Assembly (NCBI GenBank): GCA_900543345.1
Contig: UQRJ01000033.1
Coordinates: 1 to 15,445, forward strand
From: an uncultured Sporolactobacillus sp.
GTDB lineage: Bacteria; Bacillota; Bacilli; Bacillales; Sporolactobacillaceae
Reading direction: 5' to 3'
DNA: 15,445 nt
Both the position numbers and the translations under genes were made by a program. Below the pieces are notes generated by a model, which searched no databases, was not told the origin of the DNA, and saw only the letters and a program-made list of their open reading frames with translations. Of this stretch, positions 1 to 6,997 are shown in pieces. Numbering within the stretch: the stretch's first letter is position 1; the number at the start of each line of letters is the position of its first letter.

Positions 1-42
1 GTCTTAGGGTCTCGTGGGCTCGGAGATGTGTATAAGAGACAG
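1..42 (+). other. Nextera library adapter (i7 index plus mosaic end), not genomic DNA
   Basis: Bases 9-42 match the Illumina Nextera read-2 transposase adapter exactly, and 24-42 is the 19-base Tn5 mosaic end (AGATGTGTATAAGAGACAG). Bases 1-8 (GTCTTAGG) sit exactly where the i7 index belongs and match, from memory, index N726. The opposite adapter lies at the far end of the contig in inverted orientation. This is untrimmed library sequence. Any protein predicted to begin with the residues MYKRQ here is adapter-derived. Confidence 0.97.
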
Positions 43-177
43 GCATGCATCAGTGTTAAGAGGAAAGTCTGCTTTCGTGGATCGGACGATCAGCCCGAAG
101 ACGCTGCCTCATCATTAAAATGTGTGCGTTTCGGTAAAGAAAGATACACATATAAATTTTACCGGAATGTCTGTAAA

Positions 178-330
178 ATGGCAATGAATCGGTTTGCCAA
201 CCGCGATGACCTGGACAAGTTGAATGATTGCACTCAGGTTAGCACTGATTTTGTGATTGAATTGATAAAGATGAAAAGAATGAAAATAGCACATTTTTTC
301 AATTATTGTGAAAAATGGTCCGCTTCTTGA
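178..330 (+). CDS. Possible small protein, unrecognised (about 50 aa)
   Basis: This open frame runs from ATG 178 to TGA 328-330 and would encode about 50 residues, charged in the first half and Lys-rich in the middle. The same frame is open leftwards into the adapter, so the true gene could instead be longer and cut by the contig end. In its favour, a terminator-like hairpin follows 14 bases after the stop (345-369). Against it, there is no good Shine-Dalgarno site (only GGA about 12 bases upstream) and no clear family match. A very faint similarity of the stretch DFVIELI and the overall size to the sporulation inhibitor Sda was noticed, but it is too weak to name the gene. Confidence 0.18.
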   Translation: MAMNRFANRDDLDKLNDCTQVSTDFVIELIKMKRMKIAHFFNYCEKWSAS

Positions 331-344
331 AAAAAATGCTGAAG

Positions 345-369
345 AAACGATAAGTAATCGTTTGTTTTT
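345..369 (+). terminator. Terminator-like hairpin
   Basis: A perfect 7-bp inverted repeat, AAACGAT (345-351) and ATCGTTT (357-363), with a 5-base loop is followed by G and five T (365-369). The stem is AT-rich and therefore weak. It would end a + strand transcript running off the possible small gene that stops at 330. Confidence 0.4.
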
Positions 370-570
370 ACTGATTTGCCGGTTTGCGGAGCAAAACTGA
401 GACGGGATATGATAATAACGCGGAAAGAAAAAAAGACGGGCCGGTATCGAATCGACCGGCAGACACGTGGCGTCCGCCGGCGGCGGTCTATCGTTCGGAA
501 AATCCGGAAAAGCGTCTGAATATCGATAATGACGGCGCATTTCTGCCACAGGGGAGCAGTGAATCCGCCG

Positions 571-606
571 GGACGGAATGATTCAAGGGGCAGAATCGTT
601 CCGTCC
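571..606. repeat. Strong 14-bp inverted repeat (hairpin), function unknown
   Basis: The arms 571-584 (GGACGGAATGATTC) and 593-606 (GAATCGTTCCGTCC) are complementary except for one G-T pair and enclose an 8-base loop. No T-run follows directly on either strand, so it is not an ordinary terminator. No coding frame explains it. Confidence 0.6.
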
Positions 607-783
607 ACAGATGATAAAATGAGTGTCTTTGTCCGCCTTTTTTGAACGTAGAATCCGCTGGCTCGGATACGCGTCCTGCTAACGCGGCGCCGCGCCGGCT
701 TCGCCTTGTTCTTTCGCAGCTTAGAGGAATGGACAGCAGCAGAACGGATTGCGGCATTTGACGCATACTTCCTCACTCATGTA

Positions 784-817
784 CATAAAAAGCGGCCGGA
801 TCCGGCCGCTTTTTATG
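784..817. terminator. Perfect palindromic two-way terminator
   Basis: A perfect 34-bp palindrome is centred between 800 and 801. A GC core (AGCGGCCGGATCCGGCCGCT, 791-810) is flanked by A5 on the left and T5 on the right, so it can act as an intrinsic terminator in both directions. No gene is recognised ending on either side, which implies an unannotated transcript nearby. Confidence 0.7.
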
Positions 818-920
818 ATCCTGCATCGTAGGCGCTTTCGACGGTGTGCCGAATGCTCTTGTGATCTGCGAAGCCGATGATTACACTTGTACTTAAGATA
901 TATTACTTCTTCGTAGGGGG

Positions 921-943
921 GCACGGCCGTCGTCGTGCTTTTT
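921..943 (+). terminator. Intrinsic terminator just upstream of the csoR promoter
   Basis: The stem GCACGGC (921-927) pairs with GTCGTGC (932-938) with one G-U pair, encloses a 4-base loop and is followed by T5 (939-943). It ends four bases before the csoR -35 box and so insulates the copper operon from upstream transcription. Confidence 0.6.
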
Positions 944-947
944 CAAA

Positions 948-976
948 TTGAAGTTCATACCCGTCGGGGGTATAAT
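948..976 (+). promoter_or_regulatory. Copper operon promoter with CsoR operator
   Basis: The -35 box TTGAAG (948-953) and a perfect -10 box TATAAT (971-976) are separated by exactly 17 bases. Lying in the spacer and overlapping the -10 box is ATACCCGTCGGGGGTAT (957-973), a pseudo-palindrome of the ATACCC...GGGGGTAT type bound by CsoR repressors. Apo-CsoR bound here would block RNA polymerase, and Cu(I) binding would release it. The csoR start follows 24 bases after the -10 box, with AGGAGG at 987-992. Confidence 0.88.
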
Positions 977-1000
977 TGTAAGGTAAGAGGAGGCAAAACG

Positions 1001-1354
1001 ATGAATAAATCGCAGCAACAAGGCGACCGTACGGAAGATATTGAAATGATTATGAATCCGGATAAATCGCCTGCTTTGCCGAGAACTTCCGAGGAGAAAC
1101 AAAAAATCGTTAATCGTCTGAAGCGTGTCGAAGGACAGATTCGCGGCCTGCAGAAAATGATCGAAGAAGATCGGTATTGCGTGGACGTGCTGATTCAGCT
1201 GTCCGCCGCTCAGGCCGCATTAAAGAATATCGGCTATTCCATTCTTGAACGCCATACGAAAATATGCGTGTCACGCGCCATTGAAGAAGGTCGTGGCAGT
1301 AAAGAGATTGATGAACTGCTGAAAGTGCTGAAACTGTCTTACAAGAAGCAATAG
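1001..1354 (+). CDS. csoR: Copper-sensing transcriptional repressor CsoR
   Basis: This 117-aa all-helical DUF156-family repressor senses Cu(I) in the cytoplasm and represses its own operon. The three ligand residues are present with exact family spacing: Cys60 (in RYCVDVL), His85 (in ERHTK) and Cys89 (in KICVS), matching the 45/70/74 pattern of Bacillus subtilis CsoR. The core signature RLKRVEGQIRGLQKMIEEDR is at about 39-58. The first ~30 residues are a polar extension longer than in B. subtilis CsoR (101 aa). Start 1001 is chosen because AGGAGG lies eight bases upstream; an in-frame upstream start at 935 would lie before the promoter. It is the first gene of csoR-copA-copZ, with copA 17 bases downstream, and its own operator lies in the promoter spacer. 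Confidence 0.93.
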   Translation: MNKSQQQGDRTEDIEMIMNPDKSPALPRTSEEKQKIVNRLKRVEGQIRGLQKMIEEDRYCVDVLIQLSAAQAALKNIGYSILERHTKICVSRAIEEGRGSKEIDELLKVLKLSYKKQ

Positions 1355-1371
1355 ACAAGAGGTGTGGGCAG

Positions 1372-3774
1372 GTGAAAAAAGAATTGACGATTGGTGTCAC
1401 GGGCATGACGTGCGCCGCTTGTTCAAACCGGATTGAGAAAGTTCTGAACAAAATGGACGGGGTGTCCGCCAGAGTCAATCTTGCGCTTGAACGCGCGGAT
1501 ATTCGATTGGATGAAGAACGGGCAACGCTGGAAGACGTGGTCCGGCGTATCGAGAAGCTGGGTTACGGCGTGCGCCGGAAGCGCCTCGACTTGGCAATCG
1601 GCGGGATGAATTGCGCCTCGTGTGCGACAAGGATTGAAAAAGGAGTCGGCGCTCTGCCGGGCGTTGTCTTTGCGCAGGTTAACCTGACGACCGAGTCGGG
1701 AACGATTTATTATTTGTCCGGTGTAATCGAACCGCAAGCGATTTTCTATAAAATTAAGCAGCTCGGGTACGAAGCGACGGAGCAGGCCGGTTTCAATGAC
1801 AATCGACGGGAGAAAGAATTGAGTGATAGGCGCAATAAAGTCATCCTGTCCGCGTTGCTCTCTTTGCCGCTGTTATATACGATGGTCGCTCATCTGCCGA
1901 TGCCCACCGGTCTGCCGATGCCGGGTCTGTTGATGAATCCGTGGTTTCAGCTGGCGGTGGCCAGTGTTGTTCAGTTCTATATCGGCTGGCCGTTTTATCG
2001 AAGCGCCGTACGGTCGCTGATAAATCGAAGCGCCAATATGGACGTGCTTGTCGCGCTCGGAACCAGCGCCGCTTATCTGTACAGCGTGGCGCAGACACTG
2101 CGATATCAGTTTGCCAATCTTGCCCGCCCGGATCTTTATTTTGAAACCAGTGCCATCCTGATCACGCTTGTCCTGCTTGGTAAATACTTTGAAACGCGGG
2201 CCAAACGCCGGACGACGACAGCCATTCGCGAATTGATGGATCTGCAAGCCAAAGACGCAACGGTCATTCGCGGCGGCCAGGAAGCACGTGTTCCGATTGC
2301 TTCGGTCGTGCCCGGTGATTTACTGCGTGTGCTGCCGGGAGAAAAAATTCCGACTGACGGTGTCGTGATCAGCGGTCGCTCGGCGGTCGACGAAGCGGTA
2401 ATCACCGGCGAATCGCTGCCGGTCACAAAAGGGACGGGCGATCATGTGATCGGTGCGACAATCAATCAGAACGGCGCACTGGTGGTTCGTGCGGAAAAAG
2501 TCGGCAAAGATACGACATTGGCCGGTATTGTCCGGATTGTCGAAGAAGCTCAGGGTGCCAAGGCGCCGATACAGCGGCTGGCCGACAACATCTCCGGCGT
2601 GTTTGTTCCGATAGTCATATCGGTGGCCGCTCTTGTATTTGTGGTTTGGATTTCCGGCATCCGTCCCGGACAGCTTTCACCGGCACTGTCGGCTGCGATC
2701 AGCGTGCTGGTGATTGCCTGCCCATGCGCGCTCGGTTTGGCGACGCCGACGTCGATCATGGTCGGGACCGGCAAGGGTGCCGAGCATGGTATTTTATTTA
2801 AAAGCGGCGAGTACCTCGAAGCAGCTCAGAATTTGCAGTCAATTATGCTGGATAAGACCGGAACGATTACCAACGGAAAACCGGTTGTTACCGATATCGT
2901 TCTTTTCGGAGAAATGGAGAAAAATGAATTGATACGGCTGGCAGCCGCGGCCGAGCACGAAAGTGAACATCCGTTGGCCCGCGCTGTGACCGCTTATGCC
3001 GTGCAGCATATTGGTTTGAAAAAACTGTCGCCCGCCGGCCGTTTTACATCGCACACCGGATTGGGCATATCAGCGGATGTTGAGGACCGGCGGCTGACCA
3101 TCGGCACAAGGCATCTGATGAACCGGGAGAAAATCGATATCCGCGAAGCGGTGCCCGAAGCTAGGCAATTCGAATCCGACGGAAAAACCGTCATGTTCGT
3201 TGCCGTCACTGGAAAAATTGTCGGCCTGATTGCCGTTGCCGATACAATCAAACCGACGTCGCGGATGACCATTGATATACTGAAGAAACGCGGCCTCGGC
3301 GTGTATATGATTACCGGAGATAACGAACGGACGGCCGAGGCGATTGCCCGGAAGGCAGGTATCGATCATGTATTTGCCGAGGTGTTACCGGAAGATAAGG
3401 CGCGAAAAGTCCGTGAGTTGCAGGGGCAGGGATTGAAAGTAGCAATGGTTGGCGACGGTATCAACGACGCGCCGGCCCTGGCAGTCGCCGACATTGGCAT
3501 GGCCATCGGTACCGGTACCGATGTGGCCATCGAAGCGGCGGACGTCACGCTGGTCGGCGGCGATTTGCTGCACGTTGTCCAGGCGCTGGATCTGAGCAGA
3601 AAAACGATGCGCAATATTCGTCAGAATCTCTTCTGGGCGCTATTTTATAATGCTGTCGGTATACCGGTGGCGGCCCTCGGATTACTGGAGCCGTGGATTG
3701 CCGGCGCGGCAATGGCTTTCAGCTCTGTATCGGTGGTTGTCAACAGCCTGAGACTGAAACATGTCAAAATATAA
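1372..3774 (+). CDS. copA: Cu(I)-exporting P-type ATPase CopA
   Basis: This 800-aa P1B-1-type ATPase pumps Cu(I) out across the cytoplasmic membrane. Two N-terminal heavy-metal-binding domains carry GMTCAAC (Cys14, Cys17) and GMNCASC (Cys81, Cys84). Membrane segments begin at about 155. The actuator loop carries TGES (345-348), the transport site is CPC (450-452), the phosphorylated aspartate is in DKTGT (494-498), the HP motif is at 533-534 and the hinge is GDGINDAP (694-701). The C-terminal membrane residues YN (759-760) and MxxSS (781-785) are typical of Cu(I) specificity. Length and domain order match B. subtilis CopA, and all key residues are intact. The start is GTG at 1372, seven bases after AAGAGGTG. 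It is co-transcribed with csoR under CsoR control. Confidence 0.96.
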   Translation: MKKELTIGVTGMTCAACSNRIEKVLNKMDGVSARVNLALERADIRLDEERATLEDVVRRIEKLGYGVRRKRLDLAIGGMNCASCATRIEKGVGALPGVVFAQVNLTTESGTIYYLSGVIEPQAIFYKIKQLGYEATEQAGFNDNRREKELSDRRNKVILSALLSLPLLYTMVAHLPMPTGLPMPGLLMNPWFQLAVASVVQFYIGWPFYRSAVRSLINRSANMDVLVALGTSAAYLYSVAQTLRYQFANLARPDLYFETSAILITLVLLGKYFETRAKRRTTTAIRELMDLQAKDATVIRGGQEARVPIASVVPGDLLRVLPGEKIPTDGVVISGRSAVDEAVITGESLPVTKGTGDHVIGATINQNGALVVRAEKVGKDTTLAGIVRIVEEAQGAKAPIQRLADNISGVFVPIVISVAALVFVVWISGIRPGQLSPALSAAISVLVIACPCALGLATPTSIMVGTGKGAEHGILFKSGEYLEAAQNLQSIMLDKTGTITNGKPVVTDIVLFGEMEKNELIRLAAAAEHESEHPLARAVTAYAVQHIGLKKLSPAGRFTSHTGLGISADVEDRRLTIGTRHLMNREKIDIREAVPEARQFESDGKTVMFVAVTGKIVGLIAVADTIKPTSRMTIDILKKRGLGVYMITGDNERTAEAIARKAGIDHVFAEVLPEDKARKVRELQGQGLKVAMVGDGINDAPALAVADIGMAIGTGTDVAIEAADVTLVGGDLLHVVQALDLSRKTMRNIRQNLFWALFYNAVGIPVAALGLLEPWIAGAAMAFSSVSVVVNSLRLKHVKI

Positions 3775-3803
3775 ATGGCTTTCCGCTAGAGGAAATGATT
3801 CTC

Positions 3804-4000
3804 ATGGCTGAAAGACAGCTACCGGTGAACGGGATGAATTGCCAGCACTGCAAGAAAACGGTTTTCGAAGCGTTAACAGATTTAGCCGGTGTTTCCGATG
3901 CCCATGTCGATCCGACGAGTGGCCATGTCGAGCAAAACCGGTTTCGAGCGGATGAAAGAAGCTGTGGAAGATCAAGGATACGGACGTCATCGGCGAATAA
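3804..4000 (+). pseudogene. copZ: Frameshifted copper chaperone copZ
   Basis: CopZ is a ~68-aa cytoplasmic ferredoxin-like chaperone that hands Cu(I) to CopA. The frame from ATG 3804 (AGAGGA at 3788-3793) reads a clear N-terminal half with the metal site GMNCQHC and continues to about SGHVE (3932). The family's C-terminal half then appears in the other two frames: FERMKEAVEDQGY in the second and DVIGE-stop (3983-4000) in the third. Compared with a normal CopZ, roughly 17 bases are missing near 3933-3945 and one extra G is present near 3982-3983. As written, translation from 3804 would run to 4097 with an unrelated tail. It lies 29 bases after copA in the same operon. Either a genuine pseudogene or local assembly errors would explain this. 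Confidence 0.8.
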
Positions 4001-4117
4001 ACCGTATAGACAACGGCCCGAATGGATTTATCTGCTCGACTTTATTTTTTTGCCATTTTACAAGAATATTCCGATAGATCAACAACCTTTTTTATAGAAC
4101 TATGCGCTTACATTCAC

Positions 4118-4144
4118 TATAATAAATTAAAGTAACCGCTTAAT
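4118..4144 (+). promoter_or_regulatory. glcD promoter -10 and cre-like site
   Basis: A perfect TATAAT lies at 4118-4123, 56 bases before the glcD start; the -35 region 17 bases upstream (TAGAAC, 4095-4100) is poor. Just downstream, 4131-4144 (AGTAACCGCTTAAT) resembles the CcpA-binding cre consensus (TGWNANCGNTNWCA) with about three mismatches. A cre at this place would repress by blocking early transcription, which fits a glycolate-use operon. The 13-mer GTAACCGCTTAAT recurs exactly at 10610-10622. The site assignment is inference. Confidence 0.4.
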
Positions 4145-4179
4145 AGTCAACGGGAATATAGGGGATGGAGAGTGAAGCC

Positions 4180-5613
4180 ATGTTCCGGTCAAGAAAAAAA
4201 CAAAAACAAATACTGCATAAACAGCAACTTGAAGAAATTGTCGGCGCGGAAAACGTGGATGATTCATCCAGTGGGAGACTTGTCTATTCCTATGACGCGA
4301 CGCCTAACTATCAGGCACTTCCGGACTATGTCGTTGCCCCGGGAAACGCCGAAGAAGTGGCGTCGGTGCTGAAGCTCTGCAATCAAACGGGAACGCCGGT
4401 CTATCCCCGTGGTTCGGGCACGAATCTTTGCGCAGATACATGTCCGGTTAAGGGCGGTGTCGTTTTGCTATTCAAGCGGATGAACCGGATCCTCGAAATT
4501 GATAAAGAAAATCTGACAATTACGGTCCAGCCGGGTGTCGTCACGCAAACGATCAGTCATGCGGTTGACAAAGAGGGACTTTTTTATCCGCCGGATCCCA
4601 GTTCGATGAAGATCTCGACAATTGGCGGGAACCTCAGCGAAAATTCCGGCGGTCTGCGCGGGTTGAAATACGGCGTAACTAAGGACTATGTGCTGGCGCT
4701 GCAAGTTGCTCTTCCTAATGGCGAGCTGATTCGTACGGGTGGAAAATTGACCAAGGATGTCGCCGGTTATGACTTAACACACCTGTTTGTCGGCTCCGAA
4801 GGAACACTCGGCGTGATCACCGAGGCGACGCTGAAATTGATTCCTAAGCAGGAATCGAAGAAGACTATCCTGGCACTCTATCAGGATATCGAGATGGCGG
4901 GGCGTTCGGTATCGGCGATTATTTCCCAGCGGATGATCCCGATGACGCTTGAATTCCTCGATCAGGATACGATCCGGGCAGTCGAAGATTTTGTGCATAT
5001 CGGCTTGCCGACCGATGTCAGGGCGATACTGCTCATTGTCCAGGACGGACCCGAGGCAATTGTCGAACGTGATATTCATAAAATCGCCGAGCTTTGCCGC
5101 AGCGAAGGGGCGATCGATGTGCGTCTGGCCAAGTCCGAGGAGGAAGCGAACAAGCTGGCTACCGCCCGCCGGACGGCACTCAGCGCTTTGGCACGCGTGA
5201 AACCGACGACAATTTTGGAGGATGCGACGGTGCCGCGATCGGAAATCGCCACCATGGTTCGCGCTATTTCGGAAATTGCCGCTAAATATCATGTGCGAAT
5301 TTCTACCTTCGGCCATGCAGGTGACGGCAATTTACATCCGACCTGCCTGACGGACGCGCGTGATCATGCACAGATGCATCGCGTCGAACAGGCATTTGCA
5401 GAAATCTTTGCAAAAGCAATCGAACTTGGCGGGACGCTGACCGGCGAACATGGTATCGGCATGACGAAAGCGCCTTATCTGAAGTGGAAATTAGGTGAAG
5501 CAGGCGTGGCCGTGATGAAGGGCATCAAGCGGGCGATCGATCCGAACGATATCATGAATCCGGGTAAAGTTTTTGCTGAAGAAACGAAAGAAAGGATGGT
5601 GGTCGAGCAATGA
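4180..5613 (+). CDS. glcD: Glycolate oxidase FAD-binding subunit GlcD
   Basis: This 477-aa flavoprotein oxidises glycolate (and related 2-hydroxy acids) to glyoxylate, working with the iron-sulfur subunit encoded next. The N-terminal FAD-binding-4 domain contains PRGSGTNL (76-83), STIGGNLSENSGGLRGLKYG (146-165) and VGSEGTLGVITEATLKLIP (204-222). The C-terminal FAD-oxidase domain contains GHAGDGNLHP (378-387), GEHGIG (422-427) and MNPGKVF (459-465). Length matches B. subtilis GlcD (about 470 aa). Start 4180 is preferred because GGAG lies about nine bases upstream; an in-frame ATG at 4165 has only a G-run directly against it. Its TGA overlaps the glcF ATG. D-lactate or another 2-hydroxy acid is a possible alternative substrate. 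No glcE subunit or dedicated regulator is seen beside it. Confidence 0.9.
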   Translation: MFRSRKKQKQILHKQQLEEIVGAENVDDSSSGRLVYSYDATPNYQALPDYVVAPGNAEEVASVLKLCNQTGTPVYPRGSGTNLCADTCPVKGGVVLLFKRMNRILEIDKENLTITVQPGVVTQTISHAVDKEGLFYPPDPSSMKISTIGGNLSENSGGLRGLKYGVTKDYVLALQVALPNGELIRTGGKLTKDVAGYDLTHLFVGSEGTLGVITEATLKLIPKQESKKTILALYQDIEMAGRSVSAIISQRMIPMTLEFLDQDTIRAVEDFVHIGLPTDVRAILLIVQDGPEAIVERDIHKIAELCRSEGAIDVRLAKSEEEANKLATARRTALSALARVKPTTILEDATVPRSEIATMVRAISEIAAKYHVRISTFGHAGDGNLHPTCLTDARDHAQMHRVEQAFAEIFAKAIELGGTLTGEHGIGMTKAPYLKWKLGEAGVAVMKGIKRAIDPNDIMNPGKVFAEETKERMVVEQ

Positions 5614-6932
5614 TGAGCGCGTCGGAGAAAAAAGCGATTCAAGAAGACTTTAAAGAGAAAATGGATTATGATGAACTGCTGAACTGTATGCGCTGCGGTT
5701 TCTGCCTGCCATCCTGTCCAACGTATATTGAAACGGGCCAGCAGGAAAAATATTCGCCGCGCGGACGGATTGCGCTGATGAAAGGAATTACGGACGGCGT
5801 TGTCGAGCCGGACGACGACATCGCTCATTCACTCGACCTGTGTCTCGGTTGCCGGGCGTGCGAACCTGTCTGTCCGTCCGGCGTCCAATACGGCCATCTG
5901 CTGGAAGATGCGCGTACCATCATTCAACACCATAAAAAACAGTCGGTTCCGGTGAAAATGCTTAGAAAGGGCATCTTCGGTGAGTTGTTCCCGAACCAAA
6001 GGTGGATGGAAACGGTTACCAGCTGGTTCGGCATTTATCAGCGCAGCGGCCTTGCTAAAGTCACCCGCAAGATTGGTTTTATGAATTTGTTCCCGGAGAG
6101 TATGCAGACAATGGAAAAAGTCCTGCCTAACGTGCCGAAACGCAAGGAGGTACGCGGCCGCCCGCATTTTTTCGAGCATGACGGGGAAAAAAAGGCGACC
6201 GTTGCGTTATTCACCGGCTGTCTGATGGATACAATGTTCTTCGCTACCAATAATGCGACAATTCGCCTCCTGCAGAAAGCGGGTTGCGACGTCGACATTC
6301 CGCAGCATCAGCTGTGCTGCGGCGCACTGCATGGACATAACGGCGAGTTAAAGCAAGCGAGGGAAATGGCCAAACAGAATATTCAGGCTTTCGAGGCTGC
6401 GGATGCGGATTATATTATTACCAATGCCGGCGGCTGCGGCGCTTTCCTCATTGAATACGATCGCCTGTTTGCACATGATCCGCAGTGGTCGGAACGCGCC
6501 AAGCGTTTTGTAGCGAAGATTAAGGACATCTCGGCGATTCTTGTCGATCTTGATTTTCAGAAAACGCATCGGCTCAAATTGCCGGAACAAACTGTCACGT
6601 ATCAGGATTCCTGTCATCTGCGCAATGTCATGCATACATTCCGCGAGCCGCGTGAGCTGCTGCGCTCGATCGAAGGCGTTCATTATGTCGAAATGGAAGG
6701 CGCGGACACGTGTTGCGGATCGGCGGGCGATTACAACATTGTCCAGTCGGATATGGCGATGCAGATCCTCGATCATAAGATGAAAAAAGTTCGGAAAACC
6801 GGTGCGACAACGGTTGTCACCGCTAATCCCGGTTGTCTGCTGGAAATGAAAGCCGGAGTGGAACGGATCGGACGAACGGAAAAAATCCACGTCGTGCACA
6901 TTGTCGATCTGCTGCTGGAAGCGCTCGCCTGA
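5610..6932 (+). CDS. glcF: Glycolate oxidase iron-sulfur subunit GlcF
   Basis: This 440-aa protein carries electrons from the GlcD flavin toward the respiratory chain. Two [4Fe-4S] ferredoxin motifs lie near the N terminus: CMRCGFCLPSCP (Cys26, 29, 32, 36) and CLGCRACEPVCP (Cys78, 81, 84, 88). Two CCG domains of the heterodisulfide-reductase type follow, with CCG at 236-238 and CCG at 368-370, each preceded by an upstream Cys (GC at 203-204, SCH at 334-336). Length and order match the family. The start ATG (5610) overlaps the glcD stop in ATGA, so translation is probably coupled; ATG at 5613 is an alternative. AGGATGGTGG upstream serves as ribosome site. A strong terminator follows 20 bases after the stop. 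Confidence 0.92.
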   Translation: MMSASEKKAIQEDFKEKMDYDELLNCMRCGFCLPSCPTYIETGQQEKYSPRGRIALMKGITDGVVEPDDDIAHSLDLCLGCRACEPVCPSGVQYGHLLEDARTIIQHHKKQSVPVKMLRKGIFGELFPNQRWMETVTSWFGIYQRSGLAKVTRKIGFMNLFPESMQTMEKVLPNVPKRKEVRGRPHFFEHDGEKKATVALFTGCLMDTMFFATNNATIRLLQKAGCDVDIPQHQLCCGALHGHNGELKQAREMAKQNIQAFEAADADYIITNAGGCGAFLIEYDRLFAHDPQWSERAKRFVAKIKDISAILVDLDFQKTHRLKLPEQTVTYQDSCHLRNVMHTFREPRELLRSIEGVHYVEMEGADTCCGSAGDYNIVQSDMAMQILDHKMKKVRKTGATTVVTANPGCLLEMKAGVERIGRTEKIHVVHIVDLLLEALA

Positions 6933-6951
6933 AAAAGAGAAATGAGAAATT

Positions 6952-6993
6952 CCGGAATGCGGCTGCCACCCGTGGCGCATTCCGGTTTTTTTT
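6952..6993 (+). terminator. Strong intrinsic terminator of glcDF
   Basis: A perfect 10-bp stem, CCGGAATGCG (6952-6961) and CGCATTCCGG (6976-6985), is followed by eight T (6986-6993). It ends glcD-glcF. The converging minus-strand gene stops at 6998, so the same hairpin lies directly after that gene too, but with only a short T-run on that side. Confidence 0.92.
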
Positions 6994-6997
6994 ATTA

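Larger units (their letters stand above)
43..947. other. Gene-poor flank upstream of the copper operon
   Basis: About 900 bases hold no open frame that I recognise as a protein. The only long open frame at the left edge (43-330, + strand) starts inside the adapter and resembles no family I know. What stands out is structure: terminator-like hairpins at 345-369, 784-817 and 921-943, a 14-bp-arm hairpin at 571-606, and GC-rich inverted repeats at 440-460 and 670-686. The first 330 bases are AT-rich and 430-720 is GC-rich. It could hold a small RNA, one or more very small proteins, or decayed genes; the sequence does not decide. Confidence 0.6.

Noticed and set aside
43..118. Short edge frame (24 codons to TAA 116) as the tail of a truncated upstream gene
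   Set aside because: Too short to identify, and two other readings of the same bases are equally possible.
409..519. Small very basic + strand frame (about 36 aa, starting MIITRKEKKTG)
   Set aside because: The Arg content follows from local CGG-rich sequence, the ribosome site is weak, and the ATG lies inside a possible -10 box.
303..776. 157-aa minus-strand open frame
   Set aside because: Composition is Arg/Ser-rich and resembles no family. It has no ribosome site and overlaps the hairpins.
721..780. Minus-strand 19-aa Cys-rich peptide MSEEVCVKCRNPFCCCPFL
   Set aside because: No ribosome site, and the 784-817 palindromic terminator sits directly upstream of its start, so it is unlikely to be expressed.
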